Assembly: GCA_001184205.1 (NCBI GenBank) | Contig: LBMP01000005.1 | Span: 372,001 to 436,000, forward strand | Direction of reading: 5' to 3' | Length of the DNA stretch: 64,000 nt | Source: Desulfocarbo indianensis | GTDB taxonomy: Bacteria; Desulfobacterota; Desulfarculia; Desulfarculales; Desulfarculaceae | Shown here: positions 41,756 through 50,881 of the stretch, piece after piece | Layout: every line of letters begins with the position of its first letter | Numbering within the stretch: position 1 is the first letter of the stretch | The notes under the pieces: model-generated | What the model was told of the DNA's origin: nothing | What the model saw: the letters and a program-made list of their open reading frames with translations, nothing else | Databases searched by the model: none | Made by a program: the position numbers and the translations under genes

Positions 41756-41938
41756 AGACCCTCTGCCAGTGTTGCAGCCATCTCTGACGGCCCTAAAGCT
41801 TTTCAAAGCCTGCGGGCCCCCGCTCATGGGAAGCCTTTTGACAGCCACCCCGCGCGGGCTACAACCTTGAATGGTTAAAGAATTCGGGAACCCTCACAGC
41901 CCGGGCCGCGCCATGCGGGCCCGGCCCGAAACTGCCGC

Positions 41939-41967
41939 ACCATAGCACCCGTGCCGGGCAGTGTCAA
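41939..41967 (-). promoter_or_regulatory. Sigma-70 promoter of the qrc operon
   Basis: On the minus strand TTGACA (41967-41962), exactly 17 bases, TATGGT (41944-41939). It lies just past the stop of the Nudix gene and gives a leader of about 175 bases; 41756-41938 holds no other feature I can support. Confidence 0.7.
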
Positions 41968-41994
41968 TAATCTTGTACCCTATCGCACATGGGA

Positions 41995-42429
41995 TCAATG
42001 GCCTGGATTCATCTCCCAGGCCCGGCGGACCACGGCCTCGGTATCGGGGGTGAGCCCGGCCTGGGCAAGCTCCTCAAAAGCCACCCAGCGCGCGGCGGCG
42101 GCGTCGCTGCCCGCCTGGGGCTCCACCAGGGAGGCCCGGCACAGGTAATCCAGGATAACATAATGATATTCCAGGCGTCCTTCCGAATCGGCCAGCATGC
42201 GCTCCACCACCTCCACCAGGGGTCCCACCTGCACCGCCACCCCGGTTTCCTCCATTATTTCGCGCTGGAGCGCTTGGCTCAGGCTCTCGCCGGCCTCCAC
42301 CGCGCCGCCGGGCACCGACCAGATGCCCTGGGCCGGCGGGCGGCCCCGCTTCACCAGGAGCACGCGGTCGCCGGCCAGCACCACCCCGGCCACGCTGAGC
42401 ACCGGCCGGTCGGGATAACGCCGCCCCAT
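41995..42429 (-). CDS. Nudix hydrolase
   Basis: 144 aa with the Nudix box G-AVEAG-E-SLSQALQ-REIMEETG (about residues 39-61). N-terminal PVLSVAGVVLAGDRVLLVKRG is typical of ADP-ribose/NADH-type Nudix proteins. Last gene of the nucleotide-sugar operon, three bases after the decarboxylase stop. It might hydrolyse nucleotide sugars or dNTPs; the substrate is open. Confidence 0.85.
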   Translation of the reverse strand: MGRRYPDRPVLSVAGVVLAGDRVLLVKRGRPPAQGIWSVPGGAVEAGESLSQALQREIMEETGVAVQVGPLVEVVERMLADSEGRLEYHYVILDYLCRASLVEPQAGSDAAAARWVAFEELAQAGLTPDTEAVVRRAWEMNPGH

Positions 42430-42432
42430 TGT

Positions 42433-43380
42433 TCAGGATTCCCGCCGCCCGCTCAGGCGCTGGCTGAAATCGGCGATGGTGGCCCGCAAGCCCTCCTCCA
42501 GGGCCACCTTGGGCTCCCAGCCCAGCTTGTCCTGGGCCAGGCCGATATCCGGCTGGCGCTGGCGGGGGTCGTCGGCGGGCAGGCTCTTGTAAACGATGCG
42601 GCTCTTGGCGCCGGTCAGCTCGATGACCTTGCGGGCCAGTTCTAAAATCGTAAATTCGCCGGGGTTGCCCAGGTTGATGGGCCCGGTGAGGCGCTCCTGC
42701 TCCATCATGGCCAGGAGCCCCGCCACCATGTCGCTGACATAACAAAATGACCTGGTCTGCGAACCGTCGCCATAGACCGTGATGTCCTGGTTCCTTAAAG
42801 CCTGGATCACGAAATTGGACACCACCCGGCCGTCTTCAAAGGCCATGCGGGGGCCGTAGGTGTTGAAGATGCGCACGATGCGCACGTCCACCCGGTTGTT
42901 GCGGTGGTAATCCATCATGAGGGTCTCGGCCAGGCGCTTGCCCTCGTCATAGCAGGAGCGGGGGCCGATGGGGTTCACGTGGCCCCAATAGGTTTCGGGC
43001 TGGGGGTGCACCTGGGGATCGCCGTAGACCTCGCTGGTGGAGGCTTGCAGGATGCGCGCCTTGACCCGCTTGGCCAGGCCCAGCATGTTCAGGGTGCCCA
43101 GCACGTTGGTCTTGACGGTTTTCACCGGGTTGAGCTGGTAGTGCACCGGGCTGGCCGGACAGGCCAGATTGAATATCTGATCCACTTCCAGGAGGATGGG
43201 CTCCACTATGTCGTGGCGGATCAGCTCGAAGCGGGGCTCGCCCAGAAGATGGCGTATGTTGGCCTTGCTGCCCGTGAAGAAATTATCCAGGCACATCACC
43301 TCGTGACCCTGGGCCAAGAGGGCCTCCACCAGGTGAGAGCCTATGAAACCGCCGCCGCCGGTGACCAGAATTCTTTTCAT
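42433..43380 (-). CDS. UDP-glucuronate decarboxylase-like NAD-dependent epimerase
   Basis: 315 aa extended SDR. Rossmann motif [11 protein letters not shown] (about 6-16), catalytic Thr/Ser region STSEVYG, and YxxxK as [12 protein letters not shown]. The strings [21 protein letters not shown] and FNTYGPRM are characteristic of UDP-xylose synthase (UXS/UGD-decarboxylase) rather than GalE or RfbB. It makes UDP-xylose from UDP-glucuronate for surface polysaccharide. The ATG at 43380 overlaps the rfbD stop (ATGA). Confidence 0.85.
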   Translation of the reverse strand: MKRILVTGGGGFIGSHLVEALLAQGHEVMCLDNFFTGSKANIRHLLGEPRFELIRHDIVEPILLEVDQIFNLACPASPVHYQLNPVKTVKTNVLGTLNMLGLAKRVKARILQASTSEVYGDPQVHPQPETYWGHVNPIGPRSCYDEGKRLAETLMMDYHRNNRVDVRIVRIFNTYGPRMAFEDGRVVSNFVIQALRNQDITVYGDGSQTRSFCYVSDMVAGLLAMMEQERLTGPINLGNPGEFTILELARKVIELTGAKSRIVYKSLPADDPRQRQPDIGLAQDKLGWEPKVALEEGLRATIADFSQRLSGRRES

Positions 43381-44381
43381 CTCGCTTGTTCCCATCCGGG
43401 GTTATCCCCCGTTGTTTCAGTCAAATGCCGCCGCAAGCCGTCCAGCCAGCTGGGCAGGGGCCCGCCCCGCAGCCGGGCCAGGCGCCTGCCGTCCAGCACG
43501 GAATAGGCGGGCCGTTGCGCGGGCAGGTTGAAATCCCGGCTCAAGGCCGGCTGCGCCAACTCCGGGTCCAGGCCGCAGAGGGCCAGGGTCCGGCGGGCCA
43601 GCTCATAGCGCGAGGCCTGGCCCAGATTCACCGCGTGGATCACCCCCGGCACCCCTTTTTTGCCCAGCTCCACCAGCACCGGGGCCAGATCGCGGGTGTA
43701 GGTGGGGCTGCCCACCTGATCGGTCACCACCTTGAGCGGCCCGCCCCGGCGGGCCAGGGCCAGCACCTTGTCCACGAAGGACGCCCTCCCCGGCCCGAAA
43801 AGCCAGGCGCTGCGCGCCACGCAGGCTCCGGGATGGGCCGCCAGGACCAGACGCTCGCCCGCAAGCTTGGCCCGGCCATAGGCGTTGACCGGGCCGGGCG
43901 GGTCGTCCTCCCGGTAGGGCCGCCGGGCCAGCCCGTCGAAAACATAATCCGTGGAAACGTGCACCAAACCGGCCCCGGCCTGACGGCAGGCCTTGGCCAC
44001 GGCCTCGGCCCCCTTGGCGTTCACCGCCATGGCCAGCTCGGGCTCGCTTTCGGCCTTGTCCACCGCGGTGTAGCCCGCGCAGTTTATAACCAGGGCCGGC
44101 TTCAAGCGCAAGATGCCGAGGCGCATCAGTTCGATGCCCCGGTGCACCTGGGCCGCGTCCCGGGGATAGCGGGGCAGGTTGGCCACCATCCAGCTTAAGC
44201 TGTCGCCGGCCTCGCCCGGCTCCACCCGCGCCCCGGCGGGAGGCCCGGCGCTCTCCCTGCCCAGGTCAAAGGCCCGGCGCTCATCATCCACCACCATGCA
44301 GCCGGGGCCGCAGGCCTCCACCACGGCCCTGCCCAGGAGCCCGGTGTGCCCCAGCACCAAGATGGCTTCAGCGCCCGTCAT
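43377..44381 (-). CDS. rfbD: dTDP-4-dehydrorhamnose reductase
   Basis: 334 aa. SDR with NAD(P)H motif [11 protein letters not shown] (about 9-19, the reductase GxxGxxG form), [10 protein letters not shown], and catalytic YGRAKLAGE. Final step of dTDP-L-rhamnose synthesis. The ATG at 44381 overlaps the end of rfbB by 14 bases. It is longer than the usual ~290 aa because of an insert of about 30 residues after the first strand ([20 protein letters not shown] region). No rfbA or rfbC is present in this window. Confidence 0.88.
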   Translation of the reverse strand: MTGAEAILVLGHTGLLGRAVVEACGPGCMVVDDERRAFDLGRESAGPPAGARVEPGEAGDSLSWMVANLPRYPRDAAQVHRGIELMRLGILRLKPALVINCAGYTAVDKAESEPELAMAVNAKGAEAVAKACRQAGAGLVHVSTDYVFDGLARRPYREDDPPGPVNAYGRAKLAGERLVLAAHPGACVARSAWLFGPGRASFVDKVLALARRGGPLKVVTDQVGSPTYTRDLAPVLVELGKKGVPGVIHAVNLGQASRYELARRTLALCGLDPELAQPALSRDFNLPAQRPAYSVLDGRRLARLRGGPLPSWLDGLRRHLTETTGDNPGWEQAR

Positions 44382-45426
44382 ACATCCTGCGGTAGTAATC
44401 CTGGTAAGCCCCGGAGGTGACGTTCTGGCACCAGCCGGGGTGGTCCAGATACCAATCCACGGTCTGGGCCAGGCCTTCCTCGAAATCCCGCGACGGCGTG
44501 AAGCCCAGACTCCGCAACTTGCCGGAATCAATGGCGTAGCGCCGGTCGTGCCCCGGCCGGTCGCTAACGTGGCGGATCAATTTGGCCAGTTCGTCCTCCT
44601 CCCGGCCCAGGCGGGCCGCCACCAGCCTGATTATGGCCCGCACCACCTCCAGGTTGGGGCGCTCGGCCCCGGCGCCCACGTTGTAGACCTGGCCCGGCTC
44701 GCCCTGACGCAGGACCAGGTCCGTGGCCCGGCAATGGTCGGCCACGTGGATCCAATCGCGCACGTACAGGCCGTCGCCGTACACCGGCAGTTCCTTGCCC
44801 GCGGCCGCGTTCAGAATCATGAGGGGAATCAGCTTTTCCGGGAACTGATAGGGCCCGTAATTGTTGCAGCAGCGGGTGACCAGCACCGGCAGGCCGAAGG
44901 TGTGCCAATAGGAGCGGGCCAGATGATCCGCCGCCGCCTTGGAGGCGCTGTAGGGGCTGCGGGGGTCCAGGGGCCAATCCTCGGCAAAGGCCCGGGGATC
45001 GTCCAGGCTTAAGGCCCCGTAGACCTCGTCGGTGGAAACATATAAGAAGCGCCGGCTGCGGTCCTCGCCCCAGACGCGCCGGGCCGCGTCCAGGAGCACC
45101 TGGGTGCCCAGGGCGTTGGTGCGCACAAAGGCCGAGGCGTCTTCTATGGAGCGGTCCACGTGGCTTTCGGCCGCGAAATGGACCACCGCCTGGGCCCAAT
45201 CCAGCAAAGGCAGCACCGTGGCCGGGTCGCAGATGTCGCCTTTCACGAACCTATAGCGGTCCGCGTGATCGGCCGCCGCCTCGGCCAGGTTTTCCAGGTT
45301 GCCCGCGTAGGTCAGGAGATCCAGGTTGGTTATCTCGTCCTCGGGGTGGTCGCGGAGCATGGCCCGCACGAAATTGGAGCCGATGAATCCGCAGCCGCCG
45401 GTTACCAGTATGCGCAAGGCGTGCAC
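44368..45426 (-). CDS. rfbB: dTDP-glucose 4,6-dehydratase
   Basis: 352 aa extended SDR. TGGCGFIGSNFVR (about 9-21), LDLLTYAGNLENL, HFAAESHVDRSI, STDEVYG, and YSASKAAADHL with catalytic Tyr and Lys: the full RfbB signature. It converts dTDP-glucose to the 4-keto-6-deoxy intermediate for rhamnose. First gene of the operon. Start is uncertain: GTG at 45426 is almost in contact with AAGGAGAG, whereas TTG at 45417 is eight bases from GAGG and gives MRILVTGG, the usual RfbB start. Confidence 0.93.
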   Translation of the reverse strand: MHALRILVTGGCGFIGSNFVRAMLRDHPEDEITNLDLLTYAGNLENLAEAAADHADRYRFVKGDICDPATVLPLLDWAQAVVHFAAESHVDRSIEDASAFVRTNALGTQVLLDAARRVWGEDRSRRFLYVSTDEVYGALSLDDPRAFAEDWPLDPRSPYSASKAAADHLARSYWHTFGLPVLVTRCCNNYGPYQFPEKLIPLMILNAAAGKELPVYGDGLYVRDWIHVADHCRATDLVLRQGEPGQVYNVGAGAERPNLEVVRAIIRLVAARLGREEDELAKLIRHVSDRPGHDRRYAIDSGKLRSLGFTPSRDFEEGLAQTVDWYLDHPGWCQNVTSGAYQDYYRRMYDGR

Positions 45427-45465
45427 CTCTCCTTTCCCGCCGGACGCCGGCGGGCGTTAGGCCAG

Positions 45466-45494
45466 ATTATTGCTTTCACGGGTGGCCAAGTCAA
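45466..45494 (-). promoter_or_regulatory. Promoter of the rfbB-rfbD operon
   Basis: On the minus strand TTGACT (45494-45489), 17 bases, AATAAT (45471-45466); RNA would start close to 45459, about 33 bases before rfbB. Confidence 0.7.
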
Positions 45495-45507
45495 GCGGGC
45501 CGGCCGC

Positions 45508-45536
45508 TTGCCAGCCCGGCCGCCCCGTGCTAGAAG
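45508..45536 (+). promoter_or_regulatory. Weak promoter candidate for the Cys-rich protein/cupin genes
   Basis: TTGCCA (45508-45513), 17 bases, TAGAAG (45531-45536), 38 bases before the ATG at 45574. Divergent from the rfbB promoter. Confidence 0.35.
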
Positions 45537-45573
45537 CTGACCTAATAACACATCCCGGAGAGAGTTCAAGCCG

Positions 45574-45786
45574 ATGAGCCAGACCGACAACTGCATCCGT
45601 CATCCGGAACGGGCAAGCGTGGCCCGTTGCCAGAAGCACGGGGGCGGCCTTTGCCAGGAATGCCTGGATAACGACCCGCGCTGCTTTGACCCGGATCTTT
45701 TTTGCAAATTCCGCCCCCAGTGCGTTATTTCTTTTCGCGACAAGGAAGAGCGCCGCCAGGCGCGCAGCCAAGGAGAGGCCCTATGA
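45574..45786 (+). CDS. Small Cys-rich protein, B-box-like
   Basis: 70 aa. Cys/His arrangement C-x-RHPE...CQKHGGGLCQEC...C...C...C resembles the N-terminal Cys/His cluster (CxxHp...C..C...CxxC) found ahead of membrane or regulatory domains and called B-box-like. Probably binds zinc. The ATGA overlap with the first cupin gene (45783) indicates coupling. Function unknown. Confidence 0.6.
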   Translation: MSQTDNCIRHPERASVARCQKHGGGLCQECLDNDPRCFDPDLFCKFRPQCVISFRDKEERRQARSQGEAL

Positions 45787-46124
45787 GCCGGAACCCTCCC
45801 TACGCCGATTTCATCAAGGCGCTGCCCCAGGCCGACATCCCCATGAAGGGCCCCCTGGCCTATCTGCTCAGCGGGGGCCCCTGCCAGGTGGTTTTCTACG
45901 ACCTGCCCGCCGGCGCCAAGGTGCCGCCCCACAGCCACGGCGCCCAGTGGGGCATCATAGTGGACGGCGAGATCGAACTCACCATCGGCGGCGAAACCAG
46001 GACCTACCGCCAGGGTGACGCCTATTTCATCGGCGCGGGCGTGGCGCACAGCGCCGAACTCAAGGCCGCCTGCCGCGCCATCGACGTTTTCGCCGAACCG
46101 GAGCGCTACCGGCCGCGGGATTGA
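45783..46124 (+). CDS. Cupin-domain protein, first of a tandem pair
   Basis: 113 aa, single cupin barrel. Motif 1 is VPPHSHGAQWGIIVDGEIEL (His, His and Glu metal ligands) and motif 2 GDAYFIGAGVAHSA. Start at 45783 overlaps the stop of the small Cys-rich protein. It shares its opening (NPPYADFIKALPQADIPM) with the next gene, so the two arose by duplication. Ligand and reaction are unknown; such short cupins often bind metals or sugars. Confidence 0.8.
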   Translation: MSRNPPYADFIKALPQADIPMKGPLAYLLSGGPCQVVFYDLPAGAKVPPHSHGAQWGIIVDGEIELTIGGETRTYRQGDAYFIGAGVAHSAELKAACRAIDVFAEPERYRPRD

Positions 46125-46146
46125 TAAGCTGACAGGAGGTTAAGCC

Positions 46147-46488
46147 ATGAGCCCCAATCCGCCCTATCCGGAATTCATCAAGGCCCTGCCCCAGGCCGAT
46201 CTGCCCATGGCCGGGGTGAACGGCTATATCCTGGGCGCGCCCCAGGCCCAGGCCGTTTTCTTCGAGATTCCCGCCGGCAGCGTGGTGCCCGAGCACGCCC
46301 ACGGCGATCAATGGGGCGTGGTGCTGGCCGGGGAGATGGAGTTCACGGTGGCTGGCCAGACCCGGCATTGCCAGACCGGCGATTCCTATTTCGTGCCCGC
46401 CGGGGCCATGCACGGGGCCAAGACCCTGAGCGATTGCAGGATACTGGAGGTCTTCGCCGACGCCGACCGCTGGAAGCCGCGTGCCTGA
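46147..46488 (+). CDS. Cupin-domain protein, second of a tandem pair
   Basis: 113 aa, about half identical by eye to the preceding cupin. Motif 1 VPEHAHGDQWGVVLAGEMEF and motif 2 GDSYFVPAGAMHGA keep the His/His/Glu/His metal ligands. AGGAGG precedes the ATG. Its last 8 bases overlap the methyltransferase gene start. The pair probably acts on related ligands or as a heterodimer. Confidence 0.8.
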   Translation: MSPNPPYPEFIKALPQADLPMAGVNGYILGAPQAQAVFFEIPAGSVVPEHAHGDQWGVVLAGEMEFTVAGQTRHCQTGDSYFVPAGAMHGAKTLSDCRILEVFADADRWKPRA

Positions 46489-47074
46489 GCCTGCCTTGCG
46501 GGGGGACGATGAGGCGCTGGCCATGGCCTGCCCGGCCCCTGCGGCCGCGCTCATGGCGGCGGCCTTGCCGCCGGGCCCGGCGCTGGAGCTTTGCTGCGGC
46601 GCGGGCGGCATCACCAGGGAATTGGCCCGAACGGGCCGCCGGGTGCTGGCCGTGGACCAAAACCAGGCGCGCCTCAGGGCCAACCGGGAAAACCTGGCGG
46701 CCGTGGGGCTGGAGGGCCGCGTGGCCCAGCTTTGCTGCGATCTGCGGCGGGCGGCCCTGCGCCGGCGGCCGGGCGCAAAGCCCTTTGCCGCCGCCGTGTT
46801 GGACCCGGATTGGTCGCCGCCGGGCCGGCCGCCCCGGGAATGGGCCAACGCTTTGTCCGGCCTGGAGCCGCCGCTGGGGGACTTGCTCGAGCTGGCCTTA
46901 AGCCTGGCGCCCCTGGCCATGCTGCGCCTGCCCCGCGCCCTGGCCCGGCAAGCGGCCGAGGAACTGGCGCCGGGCCTGACCGTCCAGGAGCTGGCCCCCG
47001 GCGGCCGGCGCTGGCAGTGGCTGTGGCTCGCGCGCGGGGCGGGCAGGGGCCAACTGACGGCAACATCTTGCTAA
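46481..47074 (+). CDS. Class I SAM-dependent methyltransferase (small)
   Basis: 197 aa from a GTG at 46481. SAM-binding motif I ALELCCGAGGITRELA (about 34-49), acidic residue at the end of beta2 (VLAVDQN), and a motif IV-like DPDWSPPGRP. That last motif and the general shape recall RNA-guanine/cap N2-type or RsmD-like RNA methyltransferases, but the substrate is not determined. Translationally coupled to the second cupin. Confidence 0.65.
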   Translation: MPEPALRGDDEALAMACPAPAAALMAAALPPGPALELCCGAGGITRELARTGRRVLAVDQNQARLRANRENLAAVGLEGRVAQLCCDLRRAALRRRPGAKPFAAAVLDPDWSPPGRPPREWANALSGLEPPLGDLLELALSLAPLAMLRLPRALARQAAEELAPGLTVQELAPGGRRWQWLWLARGAGRGQLTATSC

Positions 47075-47136
47075 CACAACATTGGTGGGGAGCCGACGGG
47101 CCGAGGGGGCCGGGGCAAGCCAAAGGAGTCTGAGCG

Positions 47137-47598
47137 ATGTTCATATATTTGATGCGGCACGGGCCTTATTCCCCGGCGGCCAGCGACCCCGAGGAGGGCT
47201 TGAGCCTGCGGGGGGAGGAGGTGGTGCGCGGCATGGCTCGGGAGCTGAAATCCCTGGGGGTTTTTCCCGACGCCGTGTTCGCCAGCCCCAAGAAAAGGGC
47301 CAGGCAGACCGCGGCCCTGGTGGCCCAGGCGCTGGCCTATCCACCGGACGGCGTCCAAGAAGGGCATTGGCTCAAGCCCATGGCCCCGCCCGACGAGACC
47401 TTGGCCCGCCTGCGCGGCCTGGATGGCGATAATATATTGCTGGTGGGGCACTTGCCCAATTTGCGCCTGGTGGCTTCCCTGCTGCTCAGCGGCGGGGAGT
47501 ATCTGGATCTGGCGCTGGAACCCGGCTCAACCTGCTGTCTGGAAGCGCCCCGCCTTTCCGCGCCGGCCCGGCTGCATTGGCTCCTGCGGCCCCGCTAG
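47137..47598 (+). CDS. SixA-like phosphohistidine phosphatase
   Basis: 153 aa histidine-phosphatase-superfamily protein. The RHG catalytic motif is at the start (FIYLMRHGPYSP), the second conserved Arg in SPKKRARQTA, and the second catalytic His in NILLVGHLPNL. This set and the length match SixA, which dephosphorylates His-containing phosphotransfer proteins in phosphorelays. Given the kinase hybrids nearby, such a role is possible here. Confidence 0.82.
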   Translation: MFIYLMRHGPYSPAASDPEEGLSLRGEEVVRGMARELKSLGVFPDAVFASPKKRARQTAALVAQALAYPPDGVQEGHWLKPMAPPDETLARLRGLDGDNILLVGHLPNLRLVASLLLSGGEYLDLALEPGSTCCLEAPRLSAPARLHWLLRPR

Positions 47599-47605
47599 CC
47601 AGCGC

Positions 47606-48763
47606 CTATGGCAGATCGGCCTCGCTGACCACGCTGGAGTTCAGGTCCTGGCCGTAGGCCTGCCAGGCGGCCAGGCTGATCAGGCTGATGCCGCTGTTAA
47701 CGCTGAAACGGTCGCTGACCCGGTTGTAATCGCTTTGCAGGCCGGGGAGATCGGCCGTGGGCGCGCGCAGCGCCCCCCGCCTGGGATCGGCGTGGAACAA
47801 GGTGTTGTTCAGCATGACGATGTTGCGGCAGGCGCGGTCGGCGATGTTCACCGCCCAGCGGCTGCCCAGGGGCATGCGTATCAGGTTGTTCTCCAGGCGC
47901 AGGTCCCGGCTGGCCTGGGCCCCGTTGTCGTAAAAGATGGCCACCCCGCCGGCCAGGTTGTTGAAAATGGTGTTGGAGAGGAGTTCGCTCTCCACCACGC
48001 CGTCCAGGTTGATGGCCGCGCCGCCGCCGCGCCCGTTGCCGTGCAGCACGTTGCCCTCGATCCGCGCCCCCGCGATCAGGCCGTCGCCGCCTATGCTGGC
48101 GTCGCCGTTCAGGTGGAGGCCGCAGGCGTGGTTGTCGTGGCAGAGGTTTTCCTTGATCAGGGGGCGGTCGCTGCTGTTGGATACGTAGACGCCGTGCTCG
48201 CCGTTGTGATGGCTCTGATTGCCCTCGATCAAAAGATCGTCGCAAAAGGCCGAGAAAATGCCGGTGCGCCCGCTGTGGTGCACCTCGTTGCCCTTCACGG
48301 CAATGTGGTGATTGAAGGCGTCGTTCTGCCCCCTTGCATCGATGCCCGCCCAGGGCGCGTCGGCCACCTCGAACCCCTGGATGACCCAATAGGACACCGT
48401 GCGGTCGCCCTCCCAGGTCTCCAGCTCCAGGTTGCTGCGGTGCCTGTTTTGGGGGCCGGGCCGGTTTATCACCACCTTTTCGCCGGGGGCGGCCATCAGG
48501 GTGAGCCAGGCGTCCTCCCGGCCGGAAGTGGTGATGCGGCAGCCCTCGTAAACGCCCTCATGCACCAGAATCACGTCGCCGGGCCGGGCCTGATCCACCG
48601 CGTGCTGCAGGGTGGCCCAAGGCCGCTCCTGGCTGCCGGAATTGGCGTTCCGGCCGCCCAAGGCCACGTGCCATTCCGCGGCCTGGGCCGCGCCGGCGAA
48701 TAAAACCACCCAGGCCAAACCAAGCAGCCTTGACCACCCTTTCACGCCGCGGCCGTAAGCCAT
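47606..48763 (-). CDS. Secreted right-handed beta-helix protein
   Basis: 385 aa. Signal peptide (about 1-29, cleavage at AQA-AE). The mature protein opens with GRNANSGSQERPWATLQHAVDQARPGD, the usual cap of NosD/pectate-lyase-like beta-helices, then repeated Asn-rich rungs (e.g. NEVHHSGRTGIFSAF, NQSHHNGEHGVYVSN, NTIFNNLAGG). Probably a polysaccharide-binding or -cleaving extracytoplasmic protein; no catalytic residues can be assigned. It converges with sixA, 7 bases between stops. Confidence 0.75.
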   Translation of the reverse strand: MAYGRGVKGWSRLLGLAWVVLFAGAAQAAEWHVALGGRNANSGSQERPWATLQHAVDQARPGDVILVHEGVYEGCRITTSGREDAWLTLMAAPGEKVVINRPGPQNRHRSNLELETWEGDRTVSYWVIQGFEVADAPWAGIDARGQNDAFNHHIAVKGNEVHHSGRTGIFSAFCDDLLIEGNQSHHNGEHGVYVSNSSDRPLIKENLCHDNHACGLHLNGDASIGGDGLIAGARIEGNVLHGNGRGGGAAINLDGVVESELLSNTIFNNLAGGVAIFYDNGAQASRDLRLENNLIRMPLGSRWAVNIADRACRNIVMLNNTLFHADPRRGALRAPTADLPGLQSDYNRVSDRFSVNSGISLISLAAWQAYGQDLNSSVVSEADLP

Positions 48764-49157
48764 GATCCTTCTCCCTCGGCGAAAAACCTCGACCTTCCTC
48801 TATCCGAATATTCTCTCCCAAGCCGAAGGCCCATACAAGCAACGTTATCGCCACATCAGTCCTTGTCTCAGGCGGCCCGGTGTATTATCATGGGCCCTAT
48901 GAGCGAGGGAGAGCGCTCGAGCATCCCCCCAATCCCGAATGTGCCACCTTGCGCCGCTTGCCTGCGGAGCGCGTGGTATCGGCCCTTTTCCGGGATGACC
49001 GGCCGGTTCTATAGGCGGGGTGACGTTTTTGAGCTAGCATCCGGGGGAACCACAGCTTTATTTTCGTCCCGTCGTGTGGATATCATTGACTTTTGCCTGC
49101 CCGTGGTGCTTGAATACAAAAATGTAATTATTCCTTTTTTTGCACGGGAGTAACGGC
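48764..49157. other. Intergenic region between the beta-helix gene and HU
   Basis: 394 bases with no gene I can support. The last 120 bases are notably AT-rich against the background, which fits the HU promoter region, but no well-spaced -35/-10 pair stands out. An open frame at 48863-49153 is present without ribosome site or recognisable protein character. The HU ribosome site is GGGAG at 49146-49150. Confidence 0.5.
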
Positions 49158-49454
49158 ATGGCCAAAAAACCGATGACCAAGAGCGAAATGATTGACCAGA
49201 TTGCCAAGGATGCGGAAATTTCCAAGCTGGCCGCCAAGGCCGCGCTGGAGTCCTTTGTCAACACCTTGGCGCAGGAAGTCAAACAAAACCGGCCTTTTCG
49301 GGTGGCCGGCCTGGGGACCTTCAATCTAAAGAAAACCAAGGCGCGCAAGGGCGTGAACCCCGCCACGGGCGAATCCATCAAGATCAAATCCAAAAAGCGC
49401 ATGGCTTTCAAACCGGGCGCTCAGGTCAAGGAGTTGCTCAACCCAAGCAAATAG
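49158..49454 (+). CDS. HU-family nucleoid DNA-binding protein
   Basis: 98 aa. Helical N-terminal dimerisation region (MTKSEMIDQIAKDAEISKLA), saddle strands, and the DNA-binding arm with the intercalating Pro in ARKGVNPATGE. Homodimeric nucleoid protein; HU rather than IHF by the RNPxTGE-like arm and absence of a partner gene. GGGAG eight bases before the ATG. Followed by a bidirectional terminator. Confidence 0.92.
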   Translation: MAKKPMTKSEMIDQIAKDAEISKLAAKAALESFVNTLAQEVKQNRPFRVAGLGTFNLKKTKARKGVNPATGESIKIKSKKRMAFKPGAQVKELLNPSK

Positions 49455-49476
49455 CCACCGTCTCCTACAGTCAAAA

Positions 49477-49510
49477 AAACCCCCGGCCAGGAAGGTCGAG
49501 GGGTTTCTTT
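49477..49510. terminator. Bidirectional terminator between HU and the MFS gene
   Basis: Stem of about 12 bp (49477-49488 with about 49494-49506, one bulge) flanked by a T-rich run on the plus strand (TTTCTTTATTT) and, on the minus strand, by T7. Serves both the HU transcript and the convergent MFS transcript. Confidence 0.85.
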
Positions 49511-49525
49511 ATTTCGGCCGCCGGC

Positions 49526-50788
49526 TTACGGCTTGACTCCCTCCCCAGGGGATCGGCGGCGGATGCCCATGGCGCCGCTGTCGGGCAGTATAAGGTATAC
49601 CAGGCTGGCGGCCAGCATGGTGGCGATCATGAAAGACCAGGCCGGCAGGAAGGGCTCCGGCCCGCTCAGGCCGCTGGGGTCGCCTCCGATGATGAGGCCG
49701 GTGATCTGCATCATGGCCGCCGGACCCAGCATGGTGAAGAGATTCACCCCGGTCATGGCCGTGGCGCCGTATTGGCGGGGCACCAGTTCCTTGATGTGGG
49801 CGTACATGATCTGGCCCGGCGCGTTGCTCACCCCCAAAAGGGTGAAGCCGGCGTAAACCCAGGCGGTTCCCAGGCCGGGCCGCCACCAGGCCAGCCAGAA
49901 AAGAAGCGCCGTGAAGCACAAGAGGGACGGGGCTATGACCCACTTGCGGGAACCCAGCCACTGATCGCTGGCCCGGCCGAACACCGGCAGCCCCAGCATG
50001 TAGCCCAGGCTCAGGCAGAACAGGGCGTTGCCCGCCTCCACCGCGCTCATCCCCAGGCCATAGATAAGGAAGGGCCCGGCCCAGAGGGCCTGCACCGCCA
50101 TGAGGCTGCCGAAACGGAAAAAGGTGGCCAGGCTGATGCCCCAGTAGGCCGGCATGAGCAACACCTTGCCCAAACCCTTGAAAGGGTTTTCCGGCTGGCG
50201 GGGCGGCGGCGCCTGGCCGGGGGGGTAATCCCGCACCACCAGCACCACCGCCAAGGCCTGCAGCAGGTTTATGCCCGCGAAAATCATATAGGAGCCGCGC
50301 CAGCCCACGGCCTGGGCCAAGAGCGCCAGGGGAGTGGCGGCCAGCATCTGGCCCAGGGCGCCCACCGACACCATGAGCCCGGCGATGGTGGCGAAGAGCC
50401 GGGGCGGAAACCACACCGCGAACAGGCTCAAAGGCCCCATGAGCATGCAGCTCATGCCCAGGCCCAGAAGCGCCCGGGAGGCCATGGCGTCCAGGTTGCC
50501 GGCGGCCAAGGCGAACCAAAGCGCGGCCCCGGCCCCGATGAAGGAGAGCACGGCCATGGGCCAGCGGATGCCGATCCTGTCCAGCGCCATGCCCAAGGGA
50601 ATCTGGCAGGCGGCGAAAACGTAGAAAAACGAGGCGGTAAGGTCGCTCAACTGGACCGGGTCCAGGCTCAAATCCCGGCTGAGCTGGGGGGCGAGGATGG
50701 AAAGCGAAACCCGGTAGAACATGGACAGCACGAATCCCGCGCTGCCCACCACGAATATGGCCCAAGCCTTGCCGCTCGCCGTTGACAT
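49526..50788 (-). CDS. Major facilitator superfamily transporter
   Basis: 420 aa with twelve predicted helices. The loop 2-3 signature appears as GMALDRIGIRW (G-x-x-x-D-R/K family motif), and a related motif in the second half (GRASDQWLGSR, between helices 8 and 9). The N-terminal pattern (FVLSMFYRVSLSILAPQLSRDL) recalls anion/hexose-phosphate or glycerol-3-phosphate:Pi type permeases. Substrate unknown. Monocistronic, ends at the bidirectional terminator. Confidence 0.85.
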   Translation of the reverse strand: MSTASGKAWAIFVVGSAGFVLSMFYRVSLSILAPQLSRDLSLDPVQLSDLTASFFYVFAACQIPLGMALDRIGIRWPMAVLSFIGAGAALWFALAAGNLDAMASRALLGLGMSCMLMGPLSLFAVWFPPRLFATIAGLMVSVGALGQMLAATPLALLAQAVGWRGSYMIFAGINLLQALAVVLVVRDYPPGQAPPPRQPENPFKGLGKVLLMPAYWGISLATFFRFGSLMAVQALWAGPFLIYGLGMSAVEAGNALFCLSLGYMLGLPVFGRASDQWLGSRKWVIAPSLLCFTALLFWLAWWRPGLGTAWVYAGFTLLGVSNAPGQIMYAHIKELVPRQYGATAMTGVNLFTMLGPAAMMQITGLIIGGDPSGLSGPEPFLPAWSFMIATMLAASLVYLILPDSGAMGIRRRSPGEGVKP

Positions 50789-50881
50789 GAGGCGCTTTCT
50801 CCCGTCAGCCGATTAAGGCCTAACAGTGTACACCCCCCATGCGTATTTGAAAAAAACCGTTCCCCGCCCGCGGAGCCGGCC

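Noticed and set aside
48863-49153. 96-codon plus-strand frame before HU
   Set aside because: No ribosome site, no recognisable sequence, and its second half is AT-rich upstream DNA of the HU gene.
49509-50765. Second minus-strand frame overlapping the MFS gene
   Set aside because: Same strand, different frame, Arg/Gly/Pro-rich; the frame at 49526-50788 has the transporter's helices and motifs.
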